Shown here: positions 8,742 through 17,784 of the stretch, one piece after another
How positions within the stretch are numbered: position 1 is the stretch's first letter
Layout of the letters: every line of letters starts with the position of its first letter
From: Aeromonas aquatica
GTDB lineage: Bacteria > Pseudomonadota > Gammaproteobacteria > Enterobacterales > Aeromonadaceae
Reading direction: 5' to 3'
NCBI RefSeq assembly: GCF_000764655.1
Contig: NZ_JRGL01000104.1
Coordinates: forward strand, 62,001-126,000
Length of the DNA: 64,000 nt
The notes under the pieces: model-generated
The model's database searches: none
What the model was told of the DNA's origin: nothing
What the model saw: only the letters and a program-made list of their open reading frames with translations
Program-made: the position numbers and the translations under genes

Positions 8742-9692
8742 ATGTCCATCAACTGGTTCCCCGGCCACATGCACAAGGCCCGCAAAGAGATTGCCGAGGT
8801 CATGCCCCAGGTCGATGTCATCATCGAGATGCTCGATGCCCGCATCCCTTTCTCCAGCGAAAACCCACTGGTGCCCGAGCTGCGTGGCGATACCCCGGTG
8901 ATCAAGGTGCTGAACAAGGCGGATCTCGCCGATCCGGCGATCACCGAGCTGTGGGTGGCGCACATGGAGAAAGAGAAGGGGATCAAGGCGTTGCCCCTGA
9001 CCCAGCAGGAGCCTGAGAAGATCAAGAACCTGCTGGCCCTGTGCCACGAGATGCTGCCGGAGCGTAACTTCGACCTGCGCGGCGTGCGGGCCATGATCAT
9101 GGGCATCCCCAACGTGGGCAAGTCCACCCTGATCAACACCCTGGCCGGGCGCACCATAGCCCGCACCGGCAACGAGGCGGGGGTGACCAAGTCCCAGCAG
9201 CGGATCAAGCTCGACAACAACGTCATCCTGACCGATACCCCGGGCTTCCTGTGGCCCAAGCTGAACCCGCCCTCCTGCGGTTACCGGTTGGCGATCACCG
9301 CCGCCATCAAAGACACTGTGTTCGATTACGCCGACATCGCCATGTTCGCCGCCGATTACTTCATCAAGGCCTATCCGGAGCGCATCAAGGAGCGCTACCA
9401 GATTGCGGATCTGCCGGAGACCGAGATCGAGCTGCTGGAGATGATCGCCCGTCAGCGCGCCTTCGTGCGCAAAGGGGGCCTGGCCGATCTGCACAAGGCG
9501 TCCGAGATCCTGGTCAACGAGTTCCGCTCCGGCCTGCTCGGTCGCATCTCCCTGGAGACCCCGGAGATGGTGAGCGCCGAGATAGTTGCGGCAGCAGAAG
9601 AGGCTGAGGAGAAGGCCAAGGAGAAGGCCGAGCGGGAAGAGGAGCGCCAGGCGCGCGCCCGCCGCAAGTACGCCAAGAAGCGTCAGAAATAG
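8742..9692 (+). CDS. ylqF: YlqF/RbgA-family ribosome biogenesis GTPase
   Basis: 316 aa. A circularly permuted GTPase: the G4 motif (VLNKADL, near 65) precedes G1 (GIPNVGKST, near 122) and G3 (DTPGF, near 166). RbgA/YlqF acts in late assembly of the large ribosomal subunit. The C-terminus (after 285) is a highly charged Glu/Lys/Arg helix (EEAEEKAKEKAEREEERQA), longer than in RbgA of Bacillus and possibly an RNA- or ribosome-contacting tail. ATG 8742 starts the conserved MSINWFPGHMHKARKEI. A hairpin follows the stop at 9712. Confidence 0.92.
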   Translation: MSINWFPGHMHKARKEIAEVMPQVDVIIEMLDARIPFSSENPLVPELRGDTPVIKVLNKADLADPAITELWVAHMEKEKGIKALPLTQQEPEKIKNLLALCHEMLPERNFDLRGVRAMIMGIPNVGKSTLINTLAGRTIARTGNEAGVTKSQQRIKLDNNVILTDTPGFLWPKLNPPSCGYRLAITAAIKDTVFDYADIAMFAADYFIKAYPERIKERYQIADLPETEIELLEMIARQRAFVRKGGLADLHKASEILVNEFRSGLLGRISLETPEMVSAEIVAAAEEAEEKAKEKAEREEERQARARRKYAKKRQK

Positions 9693-9711
9693 CCGATATT
9701 GTGTCAGGTAT

Positions 9712-9745
9712 GAAGAGGCGGCCCCAGGGTCGCCTCTTCTGTTAT
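9712..9745 (+). terminator. Hairpin terminator after ylqF
   Basis: GAAGAGGCG and CGCCTCTTC flank a 10-base loop, followed by TGTTAT. The T tract is weak. A near-identical hairpin follows ycaD at 11100. Confidence 0.55.
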
Positions 9746-9798
9746 GACGCTAATGGCCGGGCCGGGGCAAAACCTGGCTGCCGCTCGTTCAGTGCCGA

Positions 9799-9826
9799 TT
9801 GACAATGGATTTGGCAGTGGCATGAT
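9799..9826 (+). promoter_or_regulatory. Promoter of ycaD
   Basis: Consensus TTGACA at 9799-9804, a 16-base spacer and CATGAT at 9821-9826, ending 35 bp before the ycaD start. Confidence 0.5.
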
Positions 9827-9861
9827 GCGCTCGCATTTTGACTCTCCTCAGGGTTTCACCC

Positions 9862-11010
9862 ATGACCACATACTCCCGGCCAGTGCTGTTATTGCTCTGT
9901 GGCCTGCTGCTGTTGACCCTGGCCATCGCGGTGTTGAATACCCTGGTACCGCTCTGGCTTGCCCATGACAATCTGCCGACCTGGCAGGTGGGCATGGTCG
10001 GATCCTCCTATTTCAGCGGCAACCTGCTGGGGACCCTGCTGGCGGGGGCGCTGATCAAACGCGTCGGGTTTAATCGCAGCTACTACCTGGCGTCCCTGAT
10101 ATTTGCCGTCGGTTGTGTCGGGTTAGGCGTCACCTTTGGGTTCTGGAGCTGGCTTATCTGGCGATTCATCGCAGGCGTCGGCTGCGCCATGATCTGGGTG
10201 GTGGTTGAGAGTGCGCTGATGTGCAGCGGCAACGCGCGCAATCGGGGGCGCCTGCTCGCCGCCTACATGATGGTCTATTACGTGGGCACTGTGCTGGGGC
10301 AACTCTTGGTCAGCAAGCTGCCGACCGGTCTGATGGATGTGCTGCCCTGGGTGACTGGCCTGGTATTGGCCGCGATCCTGCCGCTGCTGTTCACTCACAT
10401 CGTTCACGAACGTGGCGAACATCAGGCAACAACCTTGGTGTGGCCTATGCTGCGCCTGCGTCAGGCCCGTCTCGGTGTCAACGGCTGCATCATCTCCGGT
10501 ATCGTACTGGGATCGCTGTATGGGTTGATGCCACTCTATCTGAACCATCAGGGAGTGAGTGATGCCGGCATTGGCTTCTGGATGGCGGTGATGGTGAGCG
10601 CTGGCATCCTGGGACAGTGGCCCATCGGTCGCCTGGCAGATCGCTTCGGGCGATTGCAGGTGCTGCGGGTACAGGTATCTGTCGTGATCCTGGGCTCTCT
10701 GGCGATGCTCGGCAACGCGGCCATGGGCCCGGCGCTCTTCATCCTTGGCGCCGCCGGCTTCACGCTCTATCCGGTTGCCATGGCCTGGGCCTGCGAGAAG
10801 GTCGAGCAGCATCAACTGGTGGCGATGAATCAGGCGCTGCTGCTGAGCTACACCATTGGCAGCTTGCTTGGCCCGACCTATACTGCACTGCTGATGCAGC
10901 ATTACTCGGATAATCTGCTGTTTGTCATGATCGCCTGTGTGTCGTTTATCTATCTGCTGATGCTGCTGCGTAAAATGGGCGAGCATCCGACGCCGGTGGC
11001 CCATGCCTGA
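9862..11010 (+). CDS. ycaD: YcaD-type major facilitator transporter
   Basis: 382 aa, the same length as E. coli YcaD and closely alike from the start ([71 protein letters not shown]). Twelve hydrophobic segments are visible. The loop motif between segments 8 and 9 reads GRLADRFGR. The substrate is not known; YcaD belongs to a group related to sugar and drug transporters. ATG 9862 is preferred over an in-frame TTG at 9838 by similarity to YcaD. Confidence 0.9.
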   Translation: MTTYSRPVLLLLCGLLLLTLAIAVLNTLVPLWLAHDNLPTWQVGMVGSSYFSGNLLGTLLAGALIKRVGFNRSYYLASLIFAVGCVGLGVTFGFWSWLIWRFIAGVGCAMIWVVVESALMCSGNARNRGRLLAAYMMVYYVGTVLGQLLVSKLPTGLMDVLPWVTGLVLAAILPLLFTHIVHERGEHQATTLVWPMLRLRQARLGVNGCIISGIVLGSLYGLMPLYLNHQGVSDAGIGFWMAVMVSAGILGQWPIGRLADRFGRLQVLRVQVSVVILGSLAMLGNAAMGPALFILGAAGFTLYPVAMAWACEKVEQHQLVAMNQALLLSYTIGSLLGPTYTALLMQHYSDNLLFVMIACVSFIYLLMLLRKMGEHPTPVAHA

Positions 11011-11099
11011 CGGCCACCAATGAACAACGAATAAAGCCACTCACTGGTCACCCTTGTCCATGTTGATAGGCTCAGGACATCACTACTGTGTTTTATATA

Positions 11100-11133
11100 A
11101 AGAAGAGGCGACCCTGGGTCGCCTCTTCTTTTT
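11100..11133 (+). terminator. Rho-independent terminator after ycaD
   Basis: GAAGAGGCGACC / GGTCGCCTCTTC with a 3-base loop, followed by TTTTT. Confidence 0.85.
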
Positions 11134-11184
11134 GGAAATTGAAAATTGGGAAATCATATTCTCTCAACGGCGCGGCGTAAGGGG

Positions 11185-12081
11185 CTAGCAAAAGCGGCGC
11201 CGGGCTTCCTCAAACAGTGACAGGTGCAGCGGGATCAGCTGCGGCCAGTCGCGCCGGTAACCGCCCCCCGGCACGGCGGCGATGGGTAGGCCCTGCTGCC
11301 ACGCGCAGTCGAATACCATGGCGTCCCGCTGGCGCACCCCGGCATCGCTCAGGGCGAGATAGCCGAGATCATCGGCCTGATGCACATCGACCCCGGCCTG
11401 ATAGAGGATGAGATCCGGGCCGTACAGGCGCAGCGCCAGTGACAGCGCCTGGGCCAGGGTGTCGAGGTAGGCATCGTCCTGCATGCCGCTTGGCAGGGCT
11501 AAGTCCAGGTGGGAGGCCGGTTTGTCGCGGGGGAAATTGTGCTCGCCGTGCAGGGAGAGGGTGATGATGTCACGGCTGCCGGCGCACAGTGCGGCGCTGC
11601 CATCCCCCTGATGGACGTCGAGATCCACGATCAGCACCCGCTCGCAGCGTCCCTCGTCCAGGCAGGCCCGGGCCGCGATCACCAGATCGTTGAACAGGCA
11701 AAAGCCGCTGCCATGCGCCCTGTGGGCATGGTGATAGCCGCCGGAGATCTGCAGGCCGCAGCCTTGCTCGAGGGCGTGACGACTGGCGGCGATAGTGGCT
11801 CCGACCGAGTGCAGGGTGCGCTCGACCAGCCGCGGCGACCAGGGAAAACCGAGCCGGCGGATGGCCTGCTCGTCGAGCCGACCGGCCAGGGCCGCCTGCA
11901 CATAGTCGGCATCGTGGACCCGCACCAGCTGTTCATGGCTGGCGGGGCGGGCCTCCTCCAGCGGATACCCTAGCGCCAGGAGTCTCTGGTAGAGCGCCTG
12001 ATACTTGGCCAGCGGAAAGCGGTGGCGCTCGGGCAGCGTCAGGGCGGAGTAAGTGGCGTGGTGAAAGATGCGAAGGGACAT
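11185..12081 (-). CDS. Histone-deacetylase-like zinc hydrolase
   Basis: 298 aa, the size of bacterial single-domain deacetylase-like amidohydrolases. Catalytic features are intact: tandem His in GGYHHAHRAHGSGFC (His117/118), zinc ligands in VDLDVHQGDG (Asp155, His157), a third Asp in AGVDVHQADDLG and the GGGYRRDW loop after AAVPGG. In bacteria these enzymes remove acyl groups from acetyl-polyamines, acetoin-related substrates or protein lysines; the substrate here is unknown. ATG 12081 is 70 bp behind the DUF2057 gene and separated from it by a hairpin. Confidence 0.88.
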   Translation of the reverse strand: MSLRIFHHATYSALTLPERHRFPLAKYQALYQRLLALGYPLEEARPASHEQLVRVHDADYVQAALAGRLDEQAIRRLGFPWSPRLVERTLHSVGATIAASRHALEQGCGLQISGGYHHAHRAHGSGFCLFNDLVIAARACLDEGRCERVLIVDLDVHQGDGSAALCAGSRDIITLSLHGEHNFPRDKPASHLDLALPSGMQDDAYLDTLAQALSLALRLYGPDLILYQAGVDVHQADDLGYLALSDAGVRQRDAMVFDCAWQQGLPIAAVPGGGYRRDWPQLIPLHLSLFEEARRRFC

Positions 12082-12105
12082 AGGGTCAGGCGGGGGCGGA
12101 TATGA

Positions 12106-12130
12106 AGAAGGGGAGCCTGGCTCCCCTTGT
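12106..12130 (-). terminator. Hairpin terminator after the DUF2057 gene
   Basis: AAGGGGAGCC and GGCTCCCCTT separated by one base, followed on the minus strand by CTTCAT. Strong stem, weak T tract. Confidence 0.6.
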
Positions 12131-12150
12131 TTGCTGGCATGAAGACGCCA

Positions 12151-12810
12151 TTACTGCTGCTGGATCACCCAGATCTGGAAGGCTTTGCGGGTTTCCGCAT
12201 CGGCCTTGTTGTACCAGTTTTGCAGCTGGGTCAGGGCTTCCGGATTGCTCTGGGCCTTGCTTGGGGCTGCTGCGACCGGGGCGCTGGTGGCGGCCATCAC
12301 GGCGGCGCTGGAGACGGCAACGGCGGCAGGCTGATTGAAGGCCTTGCCTATTTTCAGCAGCTCCTGCTGGTAGTCGCGGGTCAGCTGGAAGCCTTCCACT
12401 TTCGGCAGCACGAATTGCTCGCTCTCCAGCACCTTGCCGCTGGCCTTGTCTTTGAGGACCACTTTCTGATCCTGGACGAACAGCTTGGCTTCGCTCTCGT
12501 TGCGTGGCTTCTTGTAGTCCAGCACCAGGGTCTGGTTGTCGGCGGCGGTGAAGTTGATCACCAGCGGCTCGGCGGTCACCAGCTTGATGTCGTTGCGGTT
12601 GGAGTAGTTACCTTCGAAGGCCACCACCAGCTGGTGCTTGCCGGCACTGATGGGGAAGCTGCTGGTCTTGTCGAGCAGCTTGGGATTGATGGACTCACCA
12701 TCGATCAGCTGAGTGACGTAGGGATTGCTTATTTCCAGTTGGCTAACAGCCAGGGCGCTACCTGCCCACAACAGACCAGCCAGGGCCGGCACCAGAACAG
12801 TCAGTTTCAT
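12151..12810 (-). CDS. DUF2057 (YccT/CsgI-like) exported protein
   Basis: 219 aa. A signal peptide (MKLTVLVPALAGLLWAGSALA) is followed by a DUF2057-type beta-rich domain (LEISNPYVTQLIDGESI, GKHQLVVAFEGNYSNRNDI, PLVINFTAADNQTLVL), then an Ala/Pro-rich linker at about 170-190 and a C-terminal helix with LQNWYNKADAETRKAFQIW. E. coli YccT (CsgI) inhibits curli formation; the role in this organism is not known. ATG 12810 has AGGAG 6 bases upstream. Single gene between dinG and the deacetylase. Confidence 0.82.
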   Translation of the reverse strand: MKLTVLVPALAGLLWAGSALAVSQLEISNPYVTQLIDGESINPKLLDKTSSFPISAGKHQLVVAFEGNYSNRNDIKLVTAEPLVINFTAADNQTLVLDYKKPRNESEAKLFVQDQKVVLKDKASGKVLESEQFVLPKVEGFQLTRDYQQELLKIGKAFNQPAAVAVSSAAVMAATSAPVAAAPSKAQSNPEALTQLQNWYNKADAETRKAFQIWVIQQQ

Positions 12811-12966
12811 TTCATCTCCTTGAACAGTCAGGCAAGTGCCCACTGAAAAATAGGGGCTCATTTTTACAGGTTTGCCACAGGGCGGCAATAGCCGTTTATG
12901 GCGTTCCCGCCGGGGATTTTCGCGTTTTTTATCTTCAAGTTGCCCGTCGCCAGTCGATCGTACGGC

Positions 12967-15039
12967 TTATTCGATCCGTCGGGTGAAGGGAGGCAGGGCG
13001 TCGAGCAGCCCCTTGCCATAGCGTTTGGTGAGCAGGCGCCGGTCGAGTATGGTGACCCTGCCCCGATCGGCTTCCTTGCGGATGAGGCGGCCGCAGGCCT
13101 GGATGAGCTTGCGGGACGCTTCCGGCACCGTCAGTTGCAGGAAGGGGTTGCCGCCGCGCTGCTCGATCCACTCGGCGGTGGCTTCCTCCACCGGGGAGTT
13201 CGGCACCGCGAACGGCAGCTTGGTGATCACCAGGTTGGTGAGGTAGTGGCCGGGCAGGTCCAGCCCCTCGGAGAAGCTGCCGGTGCCAAAGAGGATGCTG
13301 GCCTGGCCGCCGTCGCACTTCTGCTTGTGCAGTGTCAGCAGGGCGCTGCGGGATGCTTCCCCCTGTACCAGCAGGGAGAGCCCCTTGGCCCGCAGCCCTT
13401 GCGCCACCTCGTTCATCTGCCGGTAGGAGGAGAACAGCACCAGGCTTGCCTCCTTGCCCGCCAGCAGACGGGGCAGGGTATCGACCAGTTCCTGGGTAAA
13501 GGCGGGGGCGCTCGGCTCGTGGGTCATCTTGGGCAGATAGAGCTCCGCCTTGTGGTACTCGAAGGGGGAGCGCAGGCGCAGATAGCGGGTACCGTCGTGT
13601 TCTTTCAGCCCCACCTGATGGCGGAAATAGCTGAAGGAGGAGAGGGCGGTGAGGGTGGCCGACACCAGCACGGCACCGAGGCACCTCGACCAGAGCCACT
13701 CCTCCAGCAGATAACCCACCTCGATGGGGGAGGCGTGCAGCCAGATGTCCCCATCCTCCCCCTTGACCATCCAGCGCGCCATCGGCGTCTTGCCGGTCGG
13801 CACGTGGCGGCTCAGCATCTCCCACAGGGCACAGAAGCTCTCCAGCCGCTGCAGGTGAAAACCGCTCTCCGCCAGCAGGGGTTCGGCCTCCTTGCGACGG
13901 ATTTCGCCGTCTTTGAGGGCCTCGCCGATGGCACCCTGCATCCTGTCCAGTGCGCGCAGCGCCTTCTTGCTCGCCTCTTTCAGATTTTCCGCCAGCATGG
14001 GCAGCGGGTCGGGCAGCACGCCGTCGGCAAATCTGTGGTGCTGCTCGCGGCCAAACAGCTGCTCATTGCCAGCGAGCCACTGCTCCAGCGCCTTGAGGTC
14101 CGGTTGCAGAGAGGCCAGGGCATCCTGCAGTTTGAGCTGGGGATCGAGCAGGCTCTCCTTGTTGAGGGCCCGGGCCAGCTTGCCGGCACTCTGCACCAGC
14201 TTCTCCAGCCAGCGACGGGAACCCTTCACACTGGCCGAGGCCGCGCCGTGATCCCGCGCTATGGTGGGCAGGTGATGGGCTTCATCCAGCACGTAAATGC
14301 ACTCGTCCGGGGGCGGCAGTATGATGCCACCCCCCATGGTGAGATCCGACAGCAACAGGGCGTGGTTGACCACCAGCACATCGGCGGCGTCCATGTCGTT
14401 GCGGGCGCGGTGGAAGGGGCAGTGCTGGTGGTGGCTCAGCGCCTTGTTGCAGCTGTGGCGATCGGCGGCAATCCGCTCCCAGCACAGGTCCGGGATGGGC
14501 TTGGGCCAGTTGTCCCGATCCCCGTCCCACTTCCCGTCCGTGTAGGCCTGCCACAGCGCTTGATAGCGCTCCTTGTCGGCATCCGAGGGCTTGTGCTTGC
14601 TCAAAGAGCCGAAATCCAGCTCGAAGTTGGCCATCTCAACGCCGCTCGCGGCCTGCTCCAGCAGATGCTCGCAACAGTAGCGCTGGCGCCCCTTGACCAG
14701 CATAAAACGAAACGGCAGCTCGCTGTGGCGGTGATAGAACGGCAGGTCCTTGTGGATCAACTGCTCCTGCAGGGCGACGGTGGCGGTGGAGATCACCAGT
14801 TTTTTCTGGGTGAGGCGCGCCACCGGGATGGCGCCCTGGGCATAGGAGAGGGATTTACCGATGCCGGTGCCCGCCTCGGCCACCAGAATGCGGCGGGCCC
14901 GGTCGTATTCACCGGTCAGGGTCTTGGCGATTTCGGCCACCAGAAAATTCTGCTCCTTGCGCGGCACAAAACCGGGTAAGCCATCGGCAATCTGGCGATA
15001 GGTATTGCGAATGGTGGTTTTGAGGCGAGTAGATAGCAT
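12967..15039 (-). CDS. dinG: DinG, ATP-dependent DNA helicase
   Basis: 690 aa. An XPD-like superfamily 2 helicase with Walker A AEAGTGIGKS (Lys62), four cysteines suited to a 4Fe-4S cluster (Cys122 or 123, Cys186, Cys197, Cys207), Walker B box LDEAHHLP (near 252) and C-terminal motifs VLVSATLT, SFSEGLDLPG and QACGRLIR. DinG unwinds forked DNA, D-loops and R-loops and helps replication pass transcription. ATG 15039; no clear LexA box was found upstream, although dinG is LexA-regulated in E. coli. Stands alone, divergent from the porin gene. Confidence 0.94.
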   Translation of the reverse strand: MLSTRLKTTIRNTYRQIADGLPGFVPRKEQNFLVAEIAKTLTGEYDRARRILVAEAGTGIGKSLSYAQGAIPVARLTQKKLVISTATVALQEQLIHKDLPFYHRHSELPFRFMLVKGRQRYCCEHLLEQAASGVEMANFELDFGSLSKHKPSDADKERYQALWQAYTDGKWDGDRDNWPKPIPDLCWERIAADRHSCNKALSHHQHCPFHRARNDMDAADVLVVNHALLLSDLTMGGGIILPPPDECIYVLDEAHHLPTIARDHGAASASVKGSRRWLEKLVQSAGKLARALNKESLLDPQLKLQDALASLQPDLKALEQWLAGNEQLFGREQHHRFADGVLPDPLPMLAENLKEASKKALRALDRMQGAIGEALKDGEIRRKEAEPLLAESGFHLQRLESFCALWEMLSRHVPTGKTPMARWMVKGEDGDIWLHASPIEVGYLLEEWLWSRCLGAVLVSATLTALSSFSYFRHQVGLKEHDGTRYLRLRSPFEYHKAELYLPKMTHEPSAPAFTQELVDTLPRLLAGKEASLVLFSSYRQMNEVAQGLRAKGLSLLVQGEASRSALLTLHKQKCDGGQASILFGTGSFSEGLDLPGHYLTNLVITKLPFAVPNSPVEEATAEWIEQRGGNPFLQLTVPEASRKLIQACGRLIRKEADRGRVTILDRRLLTKRYGKGLLDALPPFTRRIE

Positions 15040-15241
15040 GAATGAGGTGTGACCCTATCGGAGGTGAATGAACACAGGATACCCGCAACCGACGGGTGGG
15101 GTCGAGGCAAGCGGAGGCAGGCTCCGATGCCCGGACATTGCACTTATAGTATGCGGACTCATTGCGGTGCAATAAACCACCATAAAGTAGCGATTAAAGC
15201 AGAGACTATCGCTGTAAACGTTTTCCCTGAGGGGGCAAATA

Positions 15242-15261
15242 TTGTGAGAGTCAGCTCACAA
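15242..15261. promoter_or_regulatory. Inverted repeat upstream of the porin promoter
   Basis: TTGTGAG - AGTCAG - CTCACAA is a perfect 7-bp inverted repeat centred about 58 bp before the -35 element. It resembles a CRP site, but the TGTGA/TCACA halves are 8 bp apart rather than 6, so a different regulator or a degenerate CRP site is possible. Confidence 0.45.
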
Positions 15262-15309
15262 AATTTTCGCTATGACTATGCTTTTCGCAAAAAGTTCAAA
15301 GTTTTTTCA

Positions 15310-15338
15310 TTGCGGATTGGAAAACCCGGTGATAGTCT
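15310..15338 (+). promoter_or_regulatory. Candidate porin promoter
   Basis: TTGCGG at 15310-15315, a 17-base spacer and TAGTCT at 15333-15338, giving a leader of about 80 bases. Confidence 0.4.
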
Positions 15339-15424
15339 CGGCGCCATAGTGATGCAAAGAACATCGCTAACACAGGGAATAACAAGGACTTAGTGTTTAA
15401 TTACAGTAGGCATTGGAAACAACT

Positions 15425-16459
15425 ATGAAAAAGACAATTCTGGCAATCGCAATCCCGGCTCTGTTCGCTTCTGCTGCTAACGCTGCGGTCGTTTATGACA
15501 AAGACGGCACCTCTTTTGATATCTACGGCCGTGTTCAGGCTAACTACTACACCGACCACAATGATGCTGATGCAGAGCTGATCGGTACCTCCCGTCTGGG
15601 TTGGTCCGGTAAAGTTGCCCTGAACAACACCTGGTCTGGTATCGCCAAGACCGAGTGGCAAGTTGCCTCCGAGAACTCCAACAACAACGATTCTGACAGC
15701 GACACCTTCAAGGCTCGTCACATCTATGTTGGTTTCGACGGTACCCAGTACGGCAAGATCATCTTCGGCCAGACCGACACCGCGTTCTACGACGTGCTGG
15801 AGCCGACCGATATCTTCAACGAATGGGGTGACGCTGGTAACTACTACGACGGTCGTCAAGAAGGCCAGATCATCTACTCCAACAGCTACCAGGGCTTCAA
15901 GGGCAAGCTGTCCTATCAGACCAACGACGACACCGCTGTCATCGTTTCTGACGTCGGTGGCGACAGCGTCAGCACCGTGTTCCCCAACCTGAAGCGTAAC
16001 TACGGCTATGCAGTTGCTGCCGGTTATGACTTCGACTTCGGTCTGGGCCTGAACGCCGGTTATGCTTACTCCGACCTGGAGAACAAGCTGAACGGTGATT
16101 CCGGTGACAAGAACGAGTGGGCTCTGGGCGCACACTACGCCATCAACGGCTTCTACTTCGCCGGTGTGTACACCGAAGGCGAGATCAGCAATGACGCCAA
16201 CGGTAACGGCGGCAAGGGCCACGGTTACGAGCTGGCTGCCTCCTACAACGTAGACGCCTGGACCTTCCTGGCTGGCTACAACTTCAAGGAAGGCAAGGAC
16301 AAGCTGGCCGGTTCTTCCTACGAAGACCAAGTTGACGAAACTCTGCTGGGTGTTCAGTACAACTTCACTTCCAAGCTGAAGGCGTACACCGAGTACAAAA
16401 TCCAGGGTATCGACGACCTGGACGACGAGTTCACTGTTGCTCTGCAATACAACTTCTAA
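15425..16459 (+). CDS. Outer-membrane general porin (OmpC/OmpF type)
   Basis: 344 aa. A signal peptide (MKKTILAIAIPALFASAANA) is followed by a mature protein starting AVVYDKDGTSFDIYGRVQAN. Alternating beta-strand pattern, a long acidic loop 3 and the terminal Phe in FTVALQYNF, the outer-membrane assembly signal, mark a 16-stranded trimeric porin for small hydrophilic solutes. Codon use is biased to the favoured set (GGT, AAC, CTG), as in highly expressed genes. ATG 15425 is chosen at the signal peptide; an in-frame TTG at 15413 is less likely. A strong terminator follows. Confidence 0.92.
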   Translation: MKKTILAIAIPALFASAANAAVVYDKDGTSFDIYGRVQANYYTDHNDADAELIGTSRLGWSGKVALNNTWSGIAKTEWQVASENSNNNDSDSDTFKARHIYVGFDGTQYGKIIFGQTDTAFYDVLEPTDIFNEWGDAGNYYDGRQEGQIIYSNSYQGFKGKLSYQTNDDTAVIVSDVGGDSVSTVFPNLKRNYGYAVAAGYDFDFGLGLNAGYAYSDLENKLNGDSGDKNEWALGAHYAINGFYFAGVYTEGEISNDANGNGGKGHGYELAASYNVDAWTFLAGYNFKEGKDKLAGSSYEDQVDETLLGVQYNFTSKLKAYTEYKIQGIDDLDDEFTVALQYNF

Positions 16460-16486
16460 TCCAGTCCTGGCACTGAGTTAGTGGAT

Positions 16487-16518
16487 AAACGGCCAAGCTT
16501 GCTTGGCCGTTTTGTTTT
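16487..16518 (+). terminator. Rho-independent terminator after porin
   Basis: ACGGCCAAGC, loop TT, GCTTGGCCGT, then TTTGTTTT. Confidence 0.88.
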
Positions 16519-16642
16519 ATCTGTTGTCCGCGGTCCTGTGGCCTCGTTTATCCCGCTATTCCCCCTGCGCCAGTTCACGTTGTCTCTTTTTTATCCTTGG
16601 CTCGCTTCCCACAAATCGCTAGATTATTCAATTCGTTGAAAG

Positions 16643-17611
16643 ATGGTCGACCCACAGGGAAGGATGCGTTTGATCGATTTCAGTCACCCCGAATGGCAGG
16701 CTCTGGCCCGGCAACTGCTGACCGAGGCCCCGCTGGCTCTTCGTGGCCGCCAGTGGCAGCCGCTGATCGGCATGCTCAGGGACAACCAGCTGCTGATCAC
16801 CCTTGGTAATCATCGCTATGAACTGACCCCGGCCGGCCGTCGCTACCTCACCCGCGAGCTGATGCTGGCGGAGATGAGCTGCACGCCCCCTGAGCCGGAG
16901 GAGTGGTTGCAGGCTCAGGGTTGGCAGCTGGGAGAGCGGGTCAACGAGCGGGTGTTGGCGGCGCTCTATCGCAAAGGCGAGGGGGCGTTCAGCCCCGTTG
17001 AGCAAATCAACTTTGAAGACAAGGGCATCAGGTTGTGCGGCGATCAGTCGCTCAGGCTGCGTGCAGCTCGCCCTTTCAGCCTGTTCTTCAGCGGCGGCAC
17101 CCTGCTCGATGCGACGCCCTGGCTGCAGACCCTGGGGGAGGTGGCGTTGCCTGCGCACACCCTGGCGGGGCTTGGCAAGATCCTGTGGGGAGAGGGGGGC
17201 ATCCAGCGGGTGATCAGCACAGATTCCGTCGGTACCTTCACCGAGCTGGCACTGCCTGAAGATGCCCTGCTGGTCTGGGCCCCGGCGCTGGAGCCCGGTG
17301 CCCTGCAATCCTTGATCGCCGCGCTGCCGCCCCACACCCTCTGGAGCCATCTCACCGCCCTGGATCCCGCCGGCGTGGACAGGGTGCAGGTGCTGGCCCA
17401 GCGACTGGGCCGCCCGCCCAGCTGGTGGCTGCCGCGGGTGCTTGCCCCCATCAAGGCGGCCTATGCCACTCCCTTGCTAGGCTCTCGCCCCTGGGAGCCT
17501 AGCCGGATCCCGCGGCCATTGTTGGCACTTTGCAGCGATCTGGTTGAATCAAACCGTGGTTTGTCGGCCGAGGCGTGCGCCCTGGCACCCGACTGGCACG
17601 CCGTTGGCTGA
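16643..17611 (+). CDS. Unknown protein with possible degenerate DUF2220/Toprim-like C-terminus
   Basis: 322 aa from ATG 16643 (or 315 from ATG 16664). I do not recognise the gene. The C-terminal half is laid out like the DUF2220 domain of JetD-type proteins: a FFSGGTLLD segment near 150, then ISTDSVGTFTEL near 195, a hydrophobic strand LLVWAPALEPGALQSL, and LTALDPAGVDRVQVLAQRLG near 245, which resembles the GDLDPAG Toprim motif. The first Asp of that motif is Ala here and the usual Glu-Asn pair is Asp-Ser, so a metal site would be impaired. The similarity was judged by eye. No Wadjet partner genes are adjacent. Confidence 0.6.
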   Translation: MVDPQGRMRLIDFSHPEWQALARQLLTEAPLALRGRQWQPLIGMLRDNQLLITLGNHRYELTPAGRRYLTRELMLAEMSCTPPEPEEWLQAQGWQLGERVNERVLAALYRKGEGAFSPVEQINFEDKGIRLCGDQSLRLRAARPFSLFFSGGTLLDATPWLQTLGEVALPAHTLAGLGKILWGEGGIQRVISTDSVGTFTELALPEDALLVWAPALEPGALQSLIAALPPHTLWSHLTALDPAGVDRVQVLAQRLGRPPSWWLPRVLAPIKAAYATPLLGSRPWEPSRIPRPLLALCSDLVESNRGLSAEACALAPDWHAVG

Positions 17612-17784
17612 CATGGCCACAGACCCTCTCGAAAAAGCGGTTTTCCCCTATTGAAGGCGATGGTATAAAGAGTTGACGGAGCGCTTGCCAATCTGGCGTT
17701 TTTGTCCGCCGCTTTTCGTTTGCTGCTTTTTGTTTCAAAAAAGCGCCTGACACCCCACACATTCAATGGAATACAGGGACTACC

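Larger units (their letters stand above)
15040..15424. other. Divergent control region between dinG and porin gene
   Basis: 385 bp without a gene. The right half carries the porin promoter, an inverted repeat at 15242-15261 and an AT-rich stretch (AAATTTTCGC, AAAGTTTTTTC). The long 5' untranslated part fits a regulated porin mRNA. No open frame with coding character is seen. Confidence 0.5.

Noticed and set aside
15243-15260. CRP site upstream of the porin
   Set aside because: TGTGA and TCACA are present but 8 bp apart instead of 6, so it is reported only as an inverted repeat.
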